From an uncultured Rhodobiaceae bacterium (GTDB lineage: Bacteria; Pseudomonadota; Alphaproteobacteria; Rhizobiales; TMED25): a DNA stretch of 64,000 nt. The translations under genes and the position numbers were made by a program. The notes beneath the pieces are model-generated. The model searched no databases. It was not told the origin of the DNA and saw only the letters and a program-made list of their open reading frames with translations. Below are positions 47,801-58,406 of the stretch, one piece after another. The stretch spans positions 1-64,000 of the forward strand of contig CAJWPC010000002.1 of assembly GCA_913045225.1 (NCBI GenBank). Reading direction: 5' to 3'. Each line of letters opens with the position of its first letter. Positions within the stretch are counted from its first letter, which is position 1.

Positions 47801-48598
47801 ATGTCGAAGATAAAAAAGATTAATCTTCCCACAAGTGTGGATAAATTTCTCGATGGAAAAATCATAATAGAACAGCTTTTGGATGGTGGTCGATCCAATA
47901 CAGATACAATACTTCTATCAGCGGCTGTTCCAGTAGGTCCTGGCTATAAAGTTCTTGATGTAGGTGTTGGTAACGGAACGTCATCAATTGCTCTAGGATC
48001 GAACTTTAAGGATATAACAATCATTGGAATTGATAATGATCCAATAAACGTAGAGCTCGCAACTAGGAATGTTGCACTAAATAAGTTAGAAGGCAGTATC
48101 CTTATAAGACAAGTCGATATACTAAAAAAAAATTTATCATTTAATATCGGTAATAAAAAAAATCTAAAATTTGACTCGATATTTATGAACCCTCCTTATT
48201 TTGATAAAGAAACTGTGAATGAATCAAAATCTCATTATCAAAGCATAACCAAATACCATGGTGGATCGAATCTTGATAAGTGGATAAACAACTCTCTTCA
48301 ATTATTAAAATTTAAAGGTACAATTACCATGATTAATAAAATTGAAAATTTAAACCGCATTATTTGCCTGCTGTCTGGCCTTGGTAGTATTACTATATTA
48401 CCTTTAATTTCAAATATGAATGGTGAAGCACAACGTTTTATTTTAGGCTTTAGGAAAGGATCTAATGCGAAAACAAGAGTCCTCCGCCAAGTTGTTTTAC
48501 ATCAAGAAAGTGGGGCATTCAGCGACAGGGTTGAAGACACGTTAAGGGGCAGGGCACGAATTGATCTAACCCAATCTGATTATTTTTATCAAATCTAG
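47801..48598 (+). CDS. tRNA1(Val) adenine-N6-methyltransferase-like (TrmN6/YfiC family)
   Basis: 265-residue SAM methyltransferase. The N-terminal lead FLDGKIIIEQLLDGGRSNTDTILLSAAVP is typical of the TrmN6/YfiC group. It is followed by the SAM loop KVLDVGVGNGTSSIAL and the adenine-N6 motif FDSIFMNPPYFDKE (NPPY). The exact tRNA target is inferred from the family only. It is divergent from ispB with about 73 bp between starts, a pairing seen in other alphaproteobacteria. Confidence 0.85.
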   Translation: MSKIKKINLPTSVDKFLDGKIIIEQLLDGGRSNTDTILLSAAVPVGPGYKVLDVGVGNGTSSIALGSNFKDITIIGIDNDPINVELATRNVALNKLEGSILIRQVDILKKNLSFNIGNKKNLKFDSIFMNPPYFDKETVNESKSHYQSITKYHGGSNLDKWINNSLQLLKFKGTITMINKIENLNRIICLLSGLGSITILPLISNMNGEAQRFILGFRKGSNAKTRVLRQVVLHQESGAFSDRVEDTLRGRARIDLTQSDYFYQI

Positions 48599-48682
48599 TA
48601 AAATACAAAAAAAAATTGTATGGTAATTACAAATCTTTTTATATAGATATAGACGAACTTATTACGAATTATTAACTGAAAA

Positions 48683-49579
48683 ATGCCTAAAAATATTCAA
48701 AGCACAAGAGACCCAAAGAATTCATTTCAAGATCTTATCTTAATGCTTCAAGATTTTTGGTCAAGCAATGGCTGTGTGATCTTACAGCCATATGATATGG
48801 AGGTCGGAGCCGGAACGTTCCACCCTGGCACAATACTTAGAGCGCTTGGTGAAGACCAATGGAACGCTGCATATGTTCAACCATCACGTAGGCCAACAGA
48901 TGGTCGATTTGGTGAGAATCCCAATAGACTGCAGCATTATTACCAATTTCAGGTTGTTTTGAAGCCGTCACCTGAAAATATACAGGATTTATATCTTAAC
49001 AGCTTAGAATACATTGGCATTGATAAAAGTAAGCACGATATACGATTTGTAGAGGATGATTGGGAGAGTCCAACTCTCGGTGCGTGGGGTCTCGGTTGGG
49101 AAGTATGGTGTGATGGAATGGAGGTATCTCAATTTACATATTTTCAGCAAGTCTGTGGTTATGACTGTAGACCTGTCACGGGTGAGCTCACCTATGGATT
49201 AGAAAGATTAGCGATGTATGTTCAAGGCGTAGATAATGTGTATGAATTAAACTACAACGGCTTATCAGGTGACAATAATATATCCTATGGAGACGTTTTT
49301 AAGGAAGCAGAAAGAGAATATTCAGAATATAATTTTAATTACGCAAATGTTGAAATGATAATGAAACATTTTAGTGAAATTGAAATTGAATGTAAAAAGC
49401 TTGCAGAGAATAATCTCGCGCTTCCCGCGTATGATCAATGTGTAAAGGCATCGCATTTATTTAATATACTTGATGCTCGGGGGGCCATATCGGTTACAGA
49501 AAGACAGGGGTACATATTAAGAGTGAGAGCTTTAGCAAAGTTATCCGCCGATGCATGGATGGCGACACGAATAAAGTGA
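48683..49579 (+). CDS. glyQ: Glycyl-tRNA synthetase alpha subunit
   Basis: Catalytic subunit of the alpha2-beta2 glycyl-tRNA synthetase. The 298-residue protein has [30 protein letters not shown], then [29 protein letters not shown] (class II motif 2 region) and [16 protein letters not shown]. It is immediately followed by glyS. The 84-bp upstream gap is AT-rich without a recognisable leader. Confidence 0.98.
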   Translation: MPKNIQSTRDPKNSFQDLILMLQDFWSSNGCVILQPYDMEVGAGTFHPGTILRALGEDQWNAAYVQPSRRPTDGRFGENPNRLQHYYQFQVVLKPSPENIQDLYLNSLEYIGIDKSKHDIRFVEDDWESPTLGAWGLGWEVWCDGMEVSQFTYFQQVCGYDCRPVTGELTYGLERLAMYVQGVDNVYELNYNGLSGDNNISYGDVFKEAEREYSEYNFNYANVEMIMKHFSEIEIECKKLAENNLALPAYDQCVKASHLFNILDARGAISVTERQGYILRVRALAKLSADAWMATRIK

Positions 49580-49600
49580 TTGAGGGTTGTAAAAATTATA

Positions 49601-51676
49601 ATGTCTGATTTTATCTTAGAGCTTTTATCTGAAGAAATCCCATCTCGTATGCAAAAGCAAGCGAGTGAATACCTGCTTCGGGAATTTAGACAACAAACCG
49701 AAGGTGCTGGATTAGAAGTTGGTCAAATACAATCTTTTTATTCTACGCGGAGGTTGACCCTTATAGCCACCAATATGAAATCACAGACTGCAAAGATGAC
49801 AGTTGAAAAGCTTGGCCCTAGAATAGACTCACCAGATGATGCAATAAATGGTTTTTTGAGATCCAATAACATAAAATCAATAGATGATTGTGATATATTG
49901 GATGATAAAAAAGGTAAGCGATATAGGTATATTGAGACAGTTCCTGCAAAAATGGCGATAACAATACTACCGCCAATAATTGAAGAAATCATCCGTAAGT
50001 TTTCCTGGCCAAAATCGATGCGTTGGGGCAATGGTAATTCTAGGTGGGTGAGGCCTCTTAGAAATATTATGGCTATCATTTATGATAATAAGTCTGTAAA
50101 TAAATTAAAAATTAATATTGAAGGTTTATTAGCAAATGACTATACATTCGGGCACCGTTTTCTAAAAAATCAAAAAATCTACATCAAAGGAGTCAGCGAT
50201 TATTTCGAAGCTCTAACAAATCATCTTGTAATAGCCGATCAAGGGCAGAGAAGAGAATTGATCTTAGAACAAATATCAAAAATTGAAAAAAAATTTGATA
50301 TCAGTGTAATAAAGGACGAAAAACTATTAGAAGAAGTTTCAGGTCTCGTGGAATGGCCTGTCGCACTTTGCGCTGAATTTGACGAGAAATTTCTCAACCT
50401 TCCGGATGAAGTGCTTCAGACATCAATGAGAAGTCATCAGAAATATTTCTCTGTTGCAGAAAAAAAGACAAAAAATCTCACAAATAAATTTATACTTATC
50501 TCTAATATTCAAACATCAGACGAAGGAAACTCTGTTATATTAGGAAATCAGCGTGTTTTATCTGCAAGATTGTACGACGCAAAATATTTTTGGGATAGGG
50601 ATATAGATCAGCCGCTGATCGATAATTTGCGATTATTAAATAGTGTAACTTATCATCAGAAATTGGGAAGCTTGGGTGCAAAAGTTAAGAGGATTGAGCT
50701 TATTGCGTTAGAGCTTGATCAAACTCTTGGCTTAAATCTAGAAAATATTCCAACAGCTACTAAATTAATCAAAAATGATCTTTTGTCTGAAATGGTTGGT
50801 GAATTTCCAGATTTACAGGGTATTATGGGAAGTTATTATGCCGAACGTCAAGGATATGATGAAGACATATGTGATGCTATTAAAAATCACTATATGCCAG
50901 TAACACCACGAGACGAAACTCCAAAGAAATCACTCTCTTTTTGCCTCTCAGTTGCCGATAAAATTGATACTTTAGTTGGTTTTTGGTCGATTGGCGAGAC
51001 GCCGACAGGTTCAAAAGATCCATATGCTCTCAGAAGAGCAGGTAATGGCTTAATTCGGAATATTATTGAAAATAAGCTTGATTTTGATTTTGCGCATTTT
51101 ATTGAAAAAATACTACACAAATCAGACTTGTTAAAAAAACAACAACATAGCTCGGTTAGGGAAGGGCTTATTAATTTTATGAACGAAAGATTCCGAAGTT
51201 ATATTCTTGACAATAAATATGATGTTAGAATTTGCGACGCTATTTTTCGCGATGATGATTTTGTAAATTATTATATGACTCTATCACGCATCCAGTTATT
51301 AAGTCAGTTTATCAAAACAGACAAGGGCTTATCTTTGCTTAAAGCACTGAAAAGAATCAATAACATTTTAGATCCAAGTTTATCAAACAATACTTTTGGT
51401 CAGATTGATAAGAAGATTTTTACAAGTGACGTCGAAAATAATTTATACACAGGTATTGAAAAACTAAGGAAGAAAAAGTCGAAGTCTAATGATATAACAG
51501 AGATCAAAAAATACTTGAGTGATGTATCTATCTTGGCAGACCCCATAAATGATTTTTTTGAACAAATTATTGTTAATGACGAGGACAAAAATATACGAAT
51601 AAACAGATTTTTTCTTTTGAATTCTGTTATTGATCTTATAAGTAACATTTTTGATATAAGTAAAATTGAGTTATAG
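49601..51676 (+). CDS. glyS: Glycyl-tRNA synthetase beta subunit
   Basis: tRNA-binding partner of GlyQ, 691 residues. It starts MSDFILELLSEEIPSRMQ, the standard N-terminus; a TTG seven codons upstream, directly after the glyQ stop, is less likely. ASEYLLREF, KWPKSMRWGN-like SWPKSMRWGNGNSRWVRP, and VEWPVALCAEFDEKFLNLP are family segments. SVADKIDTLVGFWSIGETPTGSKDPYALRR is near residue 460-490. ppdK follows after 25 bp. Confidence 0.97.
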   Translation: MSDFILELLSEEIPSRMQKQASEYLLREFRQQTEGAGLEVGQIQSFYSTRRLTLIATNMKSQTAKMTVEKLGPRIDSPDDAINGFLRSNNIKSIDDCDILDDKKGKRYRYIETVPAKMAITILPPIIEEIIRKFSWPKSMRWGNGNSRWVRPLRNIMAIIYDNKSVNKLKINIEGLLANDYTFGHRFLKNQKIYIKGVSDYFEALTNHLVIADQGQRRELILEQISKIEKKFDISVIKDEKLLEEVSGLVEWPVALCAEFDEKFLNLPDEVLQTSMRSHQKYFSVAEKKTKNLTNKFILISNIQTSDEGNSVILGNQRVLSARLYDAKYFWDRDIDQPLIDNLRLLNSVTYHQKLGSLGAKVKRIELIALELDQTLGLNLENIPTATKLIKNDLLSEMVGEFPDLQGIMGSYYAERQGYDEDICDAIKNHYMPVTPRDETPKKSLSFCLSVADKIDTLVGFWSIGETPTGSKDPYALRRAGNGLIRNIIENKLDFDFAHFIEKILHKSDLLKKQQHSSVREGLINFMNERFRSYILDNKYDVRICDAIFRDDDFVNYYMTLSRIQLLSQFIKTDKGLSLLKALKRINNILDPSLSNNTFGQIDKKIFTSDVENNLYTGIEKLRKKKSKSNDITEIKKYLSDVSILADPINDFFEQIIVNDEDKNIRINRFFLLNSVIDLISNIFDISKIEL

Positions 51677-51701
51677 TTCTTAGTAATATCTTGGAATAGC
51701 T

Positions 51702-54365
51702 ATGAATAAATGGGTTTATATATTTAGTAAAGAAAAGACTGACGGAGACTCGAATATGTCTAATTTACTTGGTGGAAAGGGTGCAAACCTCGCTGAGATG
51801 TCAAAGCTTGGTTTACCCGTGCCTCCAGGTTTTACAATCACTACAGAAGTATGCAACCAATTCTATGCAAATGAAAAAAAATACCCAGAAGATCTTGAAA
51901 GCCAAGTGTCTGAAGCAATAGTTCAGATTGAAAGGCTTGTAAAAAATAATTTTGGTTCTGATGAAAACCCTCTTCTTGTCTCTGTAAGATCTGGAGCGAG
52001 ATCATCAATGCCGGGTATGCTTGATACAGTATTAAATCTCGGACTTAATGATAAGACTGTTGAAGGATTAGCAAGAAAAAGTGGTGACGAAAGGTTTGCC
52101 TATGACTCATATAGAAGATTCATCCAGATGTATTCAGATGTTGTGCTGAATATTGAACATCATTATTTCGAGGATATACTAGAGGATTACAAAGCCGACA
52201 ATAATTATATATTGGATACCGATCTAAATGGCGCAGATTGGAAAAAAATTGTTCAAAATTTCAAAGACCAAGTTAAAGATGTGACAGGTATAGATTTCCC
52301 GCAAGATGTCAATGAACAATTATGGGGATCAATATCCGCTGTTTTTTTATCTTGGCAGAACAATCGTGCGGTAACTTACCGAAAATTAAATGAAATACCA
52401 GACCATTGGGGTACGGCTGTAAATGTACAAGCAATGGTATTTGGAAATTTAGACGATAATAGTGCAACTGGAGTTGCTTTTACTAGGAATCCATCAAATG
52501 GAGAAAAAAAGTTTTATGGTGAGTTTTTAATTAATGCACAGGGAGAGGATGTGGTTGCAGGCATCAGGACACCGCAAAATATCACAGAAGAAGCAAGGCT
52601 GAATGCAAATTCAGATGATGTGTCGCTTGAGAAGTTAATGCCAAATATATATGATGACCTAATTAGCCTCTCAAATAAATTAGAAAGTCATTATCTTGAC
52701 ATGCAAGATATCGAGTTCACAATCCAACAAGGAAAGTTATGGATATTACAGACAAGATCAGGGAAAAGAACATCATACGCAGCGATTAAAATTGCAGTTG
52801 ACATGCATGAAGAGGGAATTATTTCAAAGGAGATTGCCATAACGAGGGTTGATCCAAATAGCCTTGATCAGTTACTTCACCCAACGATTGACGATACGGC
52901 ACAGTTTGATGTGGTAGCAAAAGGTTTACCAGCATCCCCGGGAGCGGCGTGTGGTAAAATTGTTTTTAATGCTGATGAAGCAGAAAAGGCCTCAAATGAT
53001 GGTGAAAAAGTAATTCTAACTCGTATTGAGACAAGCCCTGAAGATATCCATGGTATGCACGCAGCACAGGGTATTTTAACAACGCGTGGGGGCATGACAA
53101 GTCATGCAGCAGTTGTTGCAAGGGGAATGGGAAGGCCCTGCATTTCAGGCGCAGGATCTATCAGAATCGATTATGATAGTGAGTCATTTTATGTTGACGA
53201 TAAGGTTTTCAGAGCTGGAGACATTATCACAATCGATGGAACAACAGGAAGTATAATTGATGGTGAAGTACAAATGAAGGATCCAGATCTCTCTGGTGAT
53301 TTCGATAAAATTATGAAATGGGCTGATCAAATACGAAAACTAAAAATTAGAGCTAATGCTGAAACAAAGGCAGACGCAACTGTAGCAAAAAATTTTGGTG
53401 CAGAAGGAATTGGTTTATGTAGGACAGAGCATATGTTTTTTGATGAAGGTAGAATAAATTCGGTAAGAGAAATGATACTTGCGAAGGATGAGCCGTCACG
53501 CAGAGCGGCTCTTGGAAAATTACTACCGATGCAAAAGAATGATTTTGTTGAATTATTTGAAGTTATGGGTGATTTACCTGTAACGATACGTTTATTAGAC
53601 CCTCCACTGCATGAATTTTTACCTCATGAAGTTAACGATTATCACGAAGTTGCTAAGTCATTAAATATTTCTATTGATGACGTAAAGCAAAGAGTGGCAG
53701 ACCTCATTGAAACGAACCCAATGCTAGGCCATAGAGGGTGCAGATTGGCAATAACCTACCCTGAAATACCTGAAATGCAAGCGAAAGCGATATTTGAAGC
53801 AAGTGTTGAAATTTATAGCACAAAAAAACAAATTATATGCCCTGAGATAATGGTCCCACTTGTATCGACCAAGCGCGAGCTTGATTTAGTGAAAGATGTT
53901 ATAGATACAGCAGCAAAAGAAGTTATGGCTGAGTCAGGTATAAATTTAAACTACACTGTAGGAACGATGATTGAATTACCTCGTGCAGCACTAAGATCTG
54001 CTGAGATTGCTGAAGCAGCCGATTTTTTCTCTTATGGAACAAATGACTTAACGCAAACAACATTTGGGATCAGTAGAGATGACTCGTCAAAATTCTTACA
54101 AGAATATGTTGAAAAATCTATTTTGGAAAAAGATCCTTTTGTATCAATTGACTCCGATGGTGTTGGTGAATTGATTGAACTTTCATCAAAAAGGGGAAGA
54201 TCTACAAAATCAGACATAAAATTGGGCATATGCGGAGAACATGGCGGTGATCCAAATTCGATCGCATTTTGCGCACTGAATAAACTAGACTACGTCTCGT
54301 GCTCACCATACCGAGTTCCAATAGCCAGACTTTCAGCGGCACAAGCTGAAGTAAAAAAATCCTGA
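51702..54365 (+). CDS. ppdK: Pyruvate, phosphate dikinase
   Basis: Interconverts pyruvate and phosphoenolpyruvate using ATP and phosphate. The 887-residue length is normal. The N-terminal nucleotide domain has LLGGKGANLAEMSKLGLPVPPGFTI. The swivelling His domain has TRGGMTSHAAVVARGMGRPCISG, and the C-terminal PEP domain ends with GICGEHGGDP. These carry the phosphorylated His and the catalytic Cys. The glyQS-ppdK order is frequent in alphaproteobacteria. Its stop abuts the convergent nadC stop with no spacer. Confidence 0.98.
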   Translation: MNKWVYIFSKEKTDGDSNMSNLLGGKGANLAEMSKLGLPVPPGFTITTEVCNQFYANEKKYPEDLESQVSEAIVQIERLVKNNFGSDENPLLVSVRSGARSSMPGMLDTVLNLGLNDKTVEGLARKSGDERFAYDSYRRFIQMYSDVVLNIEHHYFEDILEDYKADNNYILDTDLNGADWKKIVQNFKDQVKDVTGIDFPQDVNEQLWGSISAVFLSWQNNRAVTYRKLNEIPDHWGTAVNVQAMVFGNLDDNSATGVAFTRNPSNGEKKFYGEFLINAQGEDVVAGIRTPQNITEEARLNANSDDVSLEKLMPNIYDDLISLSNKLESHYLDMQDIEFTIQQGKLWILQTRSGKRTSYAAIKIAVDMHEEGIISKEIAITRVDPNSLDQLLHPTIDDTAQFDVVAKGLPASPGAACGKIVFNADEAEKASNDGEKVILTRIETSPEDIHGMHAAQGILTTRGGMTSHAAVVARGMGRPCISGAGSIRIDYDSESFYVDDKVFRAGDIITIDGTTGSIIDGEVQMKDPDLSGDFDKIMKWADQIRKLKIRANAETKADATVAKNFGAEGIGLCRTEHMFFDEGRINSVREMILAKDEPSRRAALGKLLPMQKNDFVELFEVMGDLPVTIRLLDPPLHEFLPHEVNDYHEVAKSLNISIDDVKQRVADLIETNPMLGHRGCRLAITYPEIPEMQAKAIFEASVEIYSTKKQIICPEIMVPLVSTKRELDLVKDVIDTAAKEVMAESGINLNYTVGTMIELPRAALRSAEIAEAADFFSYGTNDLTQTTFGISRDDSSKFLQEYVEKSILEKDPFVSIDSDGVGELIELSSKRGRSTKSDIKLGICGEHGGDPNSIAFCALNKLDYVSCSPYRVPIARLSAAQAEVKKS

Positions 54366-55217
54366 TTATAAAATATGCAAGCTTAAATCTAGTGATGGCG
54401 ACGAATGAGTCAGTCTACCTACAGAGATAAAATCCACCCCTGTCTGTGCAATATCACTGACAGTACTCAAATTAATACCACCTGAGGCCTCTAATACTGC
54501 ACCATTTTTATTATTTTTGATACATTCTGATATATATTGAGGACTCATGTTATCAAGCAGTATATAGCGAACATCCAGACGCTGACATTCGAGGAATTGC
54601 TCAATTGTATCAACTTCAACTTCAATATCCGTCATGAAGGGTTTGTTATTTTTAATAATTTTGAGTGCTTTCTCAATTCCACCAGCCGCTTTAATATGAT
54701 TATCTTTGATTAATATACCATAATCTAGACCGTATCTATGATTATAACCACCCCCGCATCGGACGGCGTACTTCTCAATGGCTCTTAGTCCTGGTGTTGT
54801 TTTACGAGTGGATAGTATTCTTGCTTTTGTGTTCGCAATTGATTTGACGTATTTATTTGTCTCGCTCGCTATTCCTGACATGTGACCCAGAAAGTTTAAA
54901 GCAACTCTTTCAGCAGCAAGTATGGAATGTGAGTGCCCGATAACCCGAGCAATCTCAGCCCCATTTTTTACTTCATCGCAGTCATTAAGGTGGTTTGTAA
55001 CACTGGTATTAGCGTCTATATTTTTAAAAACTAACTCAATGATATCTAGTCCGGATATGACTCCATCTTGGTTTGAATTTATTGATGCTTCTATCTTTGT
55101 TTTTTTATTAGACAGAGATTTGCTTGTTATATCACCAAAGGAACCGAGATCCTCAGCTATAGCATTCTCAATAATTTTATTAATTATGTGTTTTGGTATA
55201 TCGATATTATCCATCAT
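54366..55217 (-). CDS. nadC: Quinolinate phosphoribosyltransferase (nicotinate-nucleotide pyrophosphorylase)
   Basis: Third step of NAD synthesis from aspartate: quinolinate plus PRPP gives nicotinate mononucleotide. The 283-residue protein has ILSTRKTTPGLRAIEKYAVRCGGG, then GLDYGILIKDNHIKAAGG, and ISVGRLTHSSPSLDLSL at the end. Its start overlaps the nadB stop by four bases, so nadB and nadC are translationally coupled. Confidence 0.97.
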   Translation of the reverse strand: MMDNIDIPKHIINKIIENAIAEDLGSFGDITSKSLSNKKTKIEASINSNQDGVISGLDIIELVFKNIDANTSVTNHLNDCDEVKNGAEIARVIGHSHSILAAERVALNFLGHMSGIASETNKYVKSIANTKARILSTRKTTPGLRAIEKYAVRCGGGYNHRYGLDYGILIKDNHIKAAGGIEKALKIIKNNKPFMTDIEVEVDTIEQFLECQRLDVRYILLDNMSPQYISECIKNNKNGAVLEASGGINLSTVSDIAQTGVDFISVGRLTHSSPSLDLSLHIL

Positions 55218-56734
55218 AAATTTAGATCTTCTTTGGTTATAGAACTCCGAGAATTTAATTTATTATCCTGATATGGATGATCAGTACGATAATGGCTCCC
55301 CCTTTGCTCAGTTCTATTCATAGCTGATTTTATAATAAGCAACGAAGTTATCAAGCTATTATTATCATAGCCCTGCTCCTGGTATTTAAGATAAATATCG
55401 CGAATTGTATCAAATGCTTTCTCTAAACCAACTTGGTCGCGTTCAACGCCAACATATTTAGTCATTGTTTCTCTTAGTGCCAACAAGTCGTTTTGATCAA
55501 GCGATTTTACTTTTACAATTTTTGGATGATGTACCTCTCTTCTCACATATTTGTTAATTTGGTCTTTTATGTCACTTGAAATTATGTCAGCAAATGCAAT
55601 TGCCTCAAGTAATGAGTTTGATGCAAGCCTATTTGCTCCATGAATGCCAGTACACGCATTTTCACCACAAGCATATAGTCCCGATATATTTGTTCGGCCA
55701 CATTTATCAGATTTGATACCGCCCATGTGATAGTGAGCCGCAGGCGATATTGGGATTGGATCATTTTTTGGATTTATTTTATTTTTTTTACATAATTCAT
55801 AAACTGTAGGAAAGTCATCAATCATCCTTGAGCCCAAATCACCTCTACAATCTAAGTAAACCTGTTCGCCCTTTTTTTGCTCTGTGAAGATTGCTCGAGC
55901 CACAATATCTCGAGGTGCAAGTTCCCCCTCTGGATGGGCATCTTTCATAAAATTTTGATACTTTGAATTTATTATTTTGGCACCTTCTCCACGGAGGGCT
56001 TCAGTCGCTAATGGAGCTGGATCTATTCCAATATCAAATGCGGTTGGATGAAACTGAACAAATTCCATGTCTGATAAAACCGCGCCACATCTTGCTGCCA
56101 TGCCCACGCCATCGCCTAAGGCCTCTTTTGAGTTTGTTGTAACCCTATATAACTGACCAATTCCACCAGTTGCGAGAATAATACACCCTGACTTTATATA
56201 AGTCTCTTTTACCGAATTTTGGATCGTCACACCATATACAGCATCGTTTTCTTGATGGAGTTCCACTGCATTTTGACCTTCAATTATCTCAATGTGAGGT
56301 GATTTCTCTACAAGCCCTGTCAACACCTCCATGATCTTTTTACCAGTCATGTCTCCCCTCACGGAGACTATTCTGTTGTGTTCATGAGCGGCTTCTTTTC
56401 GTAATATCAGTTCTTGATTTTCGTCAACATCAAATGGGACCCCGAGCGAAATTAGGTCATTCACGCGATCTGGACCGTTTTTTATAACTAATTCAGCGAT
56501 TTTTTGATCAACGATACCACCACCTACTTGAACGGTATCATTTAAGTGGGAAGAGACAGAGTCAAATTTACCAACGGCAGCAGCAATCCCTGCCTGCGCC
56601 CACTGACTTGAAGTGCCTGAGCCAAGATTTTTTGATGTTATGAGGATAACCTTCAATGGAGCAAGTTTTAAAGCAGTGAATAGTCCAGCTAGTCCTGCGC
56701 CAACTATAACGATTTTGTTATTATTGATTGCCAA
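55214..56734 (-). CDS. nadB: L-aspartate oxidase
   Basis: FAD enzyme that oxidises aspartate to iminoaspartate for NadA. The 506-residue protein has the FAD motif KIVIVGAGLAGLFTALKL, then GTSSQWAQAGIAAA, MEFVQFHPTAFD and GEGAKIINSKYQ. YHMGGIKSDKCGRTNISGLYACGE is shared with succinate dehydrogenases, but the setting between nadA and nadC fixes the role. It is 12 bp after nadA. Confidence 0.97.
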   Translation of the reverse strand: MAINNNKIVIVGAGLAGLFTALKLAPLKVILITSKNLGSGTSSQWAQAGIAAAVGKFDSVSSHLNDTVQVGGGIVDQKIAELVIKNGPDRVNDLISLGVPFDVDENQELILRKEAAHEHNRIVSVRGDMTGKKIMEVLTGLVEKSPHIEIIEGQNAVELHQENDAVYGVTIQNSVKETYIKSGCIILATGGIGQLYRVTTNSKEALGDGVGMAARCGAVLSDMEFVQFHPTAFDIGIDPAPLATEALRGEGAKIINSKYQNFMKDAHPEGELAPRDIVARAIFTEQKKGEQVYLDCRGDLGSRMIDDFPTVYELCKKNKINPKNDPIPISPAAHYHMGGIKSDKCGRTNISGLYACGENACTGIHGANRLASNSLLEAIAFADIISSDIKDQINKYVRREVHHPKIVKVKSLDQNDLLALRETMTKYVGVERDQVGLEKAFDTIRDIYLKYQEQGYDNNSLITSLLIIKSAMNRTEQRGSHYRTDHPYQDNKLNSRSSITKEDLNL

Positions 56735-56746
56735 TACAAATATACC

Positions 56747-57784
56747 CTATGATATATCAAGCTTAATCATTCTATCGACAGCATGGAAAGCTTTTTTAGC
56801 GATCACAGGATCGATTTTCACCTCATTATTCAAGTAGAGTAAATTATCGAGGATTTTTGGTAGTGTAATTTTTTTCATGTGTGGGCACAGATTGCAAGGC
56901 CTAATAAATTCTACATCCGGGTTTTCCGCCGAAATGTTATCACTCATAGAGCACTCAGTCACCATCATAACTTTATCTGGCTTATTTTCAGATACCCACT
57001 CGATCATCTTTGCAGTGGATCCCGAAAAATCAGCTTCTGAAATCACATTTGGGGGACATTCTGGATGGGCTATTATTTTTAGGTTATCGACAGAGTCTCT
57101 GGCTTCAATTAAATCTTCGGGTGTAAAGAGTTCGTGTACCTCACAGCTGCCATTATCCCATGTAATGATTTCAATATCAGTCTCTTTTGCGATATTTTGG
57201 GCAAGATATTTATCTGGAATAAATATAACCTTTCTTACCCCAAGTGACTCGATAACCCGTTGTGCATTCCCTGATGTGCAGCAAATATCTGATTCAGCCT
57301 TCACCTCGGCTGAAGTGTTAACATAGGTTACCACCGGCACTCCTGGATATTTTTCTTTTAATCCCACAACATCTTCTGCCGTGATCGACTCTGCAAGTGA
57401 ACACCCAGCGTCGAGGTCAGGGGATAAAACTATTTTATTGGGATTTAAAATTTTTGATGTTTCCGCCATAAAGTGTACACCGCATTGTATTATAATATCA
57501 GCATCTGTCCGCGCTGCTTCTTTTGATAGAGCAAGGCTATCGCCAACAAAGTCAGCTACACAATGATATATTTCTGGTGTTTGGTAATTGTGAACTAAGA
57601 GTACAGCATTCCTCTCTTTTTTTAATTCATTTATAGCTTTCACATAGGGCGCGTGGATTGGCCATTCTATCTCGGGGATCACTCTTTTTACCTTTTGATA
57701 ATAAGGTTTCATTTCCATATCAAGCTGAGGAGTAAATTTTAGATCAGGAAGATTTACTTTTTGACTATTATCTGTGCGTTTCAT
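56747..57784 (-). CDS. nadA: Quinolinate synthase
   Basis: 4Fe-4S enzyme that condenses iminoaspartate with dihydroxyacetone phosphate. The 345 residues contain [22 protein letters not shown], then [18 protein letters not shown] (first cluster Cys), [13 protein letters not shown], and [15 protein letters not shown] (third Cys region). HPECPPNV is also typical. It is the first gene of nadA-nadB-nadC, with a promoter candidate about 80 bp upstream. Confidence 0.97.
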   Translation of the reverse strand: MKRTDNSQKVNLPDLKFTPQLDMEMKPYYQKVKRVIPEIEWPIHAPYVKAINELKKERNAVLLVHNYQTPEIYHCVADFVGDSLALSKEAARTDADIIIQCGVHFMAETSKILNPNKIVLSPDLDAGCSLAESITAEDVVGLKEKYPGVPVVTYVNTSAEVKAESDICCTSGNAQRVIESLGVRKVIFIPDKYLAQNIAKETDIEIITWDNGSCEVHELFTPEDLIEARDSVDNLKIIAHPECPPNVISEADFSGSTAKMIEWVSENKPDKVMMVTECSMSDNISAENPDVEFIRPCNLCPHMKKITLPKILDNLLYLNNEVKIDPVIAKKAFHAVDRMIKLDIS

Positions 57785-57864
57785 CTTTTGATGTTCAATA
57801 GTTGATAAAATTAAACTTAGTTAATTCTTATATATATTCTAAACTCAACAAATACAATTGCAGT

Positions 57865-57893
57865 ATAATAATATAAAATAAAATTTTTGTTAA
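57865..57893 (-). promoter_or_regulatory. Candidate nadABC promoter
   Basis: On the minus strand TTAACA (57893-57888), 17 bases, TATTAT (57870-57865). Each hexamer matches the sigma70 consensus at five of six bases and the spacing is optimal. The -10 lies 81 bases before the nadA start, inside the 117-bp gap after the phosphatase gene. AT-rich background makes chance matches possible. No NadR- or NrtR-type operator was recognised. Confidence 0.45.
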
Positions 57894-57901
57894 TTTAAAA
57901 A

Positions 57902-58405
57902 TTAGAACTCAATACAAAATTCTTTAGCCCGAATATAATTTTTTTGGGTGTGAAAATTTTTAATAATTGTCCTGAAGAGTTTTTCTTCCCCAAGTACTCG
58001 CCCCGCCTGTTGTAATACTAATTTATTTGGGCTTGCAAAAGGCGCTCTGTGCTCCAGCTCTAGTACTAAATCATCTATATTTATATTTTTTTCTAAAATA
58101 AATAATATAATTATAGTTATTGCAATGGATCTAGATACGCCGGCATAACAATGCACCAAAAAATCACCTTTATTTTTTTTTGTTACAAAATTAATAATTT
58201 TTTTAATGTCATTCATTGTGATTATTTTTAGATTATTTTGTGGCCTTGAAATATCATTAAAACAGAGTCGTAATATTTGATCGCTTTTTACGCCTGGAAA
58301 TAGTGGGAATGTTTTATTGGGTGAATAAACTGAAATTATATTCTCAATATTGTGTTGAGATACTATGGACTGGGCTCTGTCTTGTGGTGCATTAAATATT
58401 CTCAT
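57902..58405 (-). CDS. Tyrosine/dual-specificity protein phosphatase-like protein
   Basis: 167-residue cytosolic protein with the cysteine-phosphatase P-loop HCYAGVSRS at 85-93 (nucleophile Cys86, Arg92), the CX5R signature. The general-acid aspartate probably lies in FNDISRPQ (about 49-57). Homologous small phosphatases are common in alphaproteobacteria but their substrates are unknown. ATG at 58405 overlaps the ygfZ stop; a GTG three codons upstream is possible. Co-transcribed with ygfZ. Confidence 0.82.
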   Translation of the reverse strand: MRIFNAPQDRAQSIVSQHNIENIISVYSPNKTFPLFPGVKSDQILRLCFNDISRPQNNLKIITMNDIKKIINFVTKKNKGDFLVHCYAGVSRSIAITIIILFILEKNINIDDLVLELEHRAPFASPNKLVLQQAGRVLGEEKLFRTIIKNFHTQKNYIRAKEFCIEF

Positions 58406-58406
58406 T

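Noticed and set aside
46735..47898. 387-residue version of the polyprenyl synthase
   Set aside because: The extra 57 N-terminal residues do not match the family and would overlap the divergent methyltransferase gene; start placed at 47727.
48599..48682. Possible riboswitch or T-box-like leader before glyQ
   Set aside because: Only 84 bp, AT-rich, with no stable stems or known conserved boxes.
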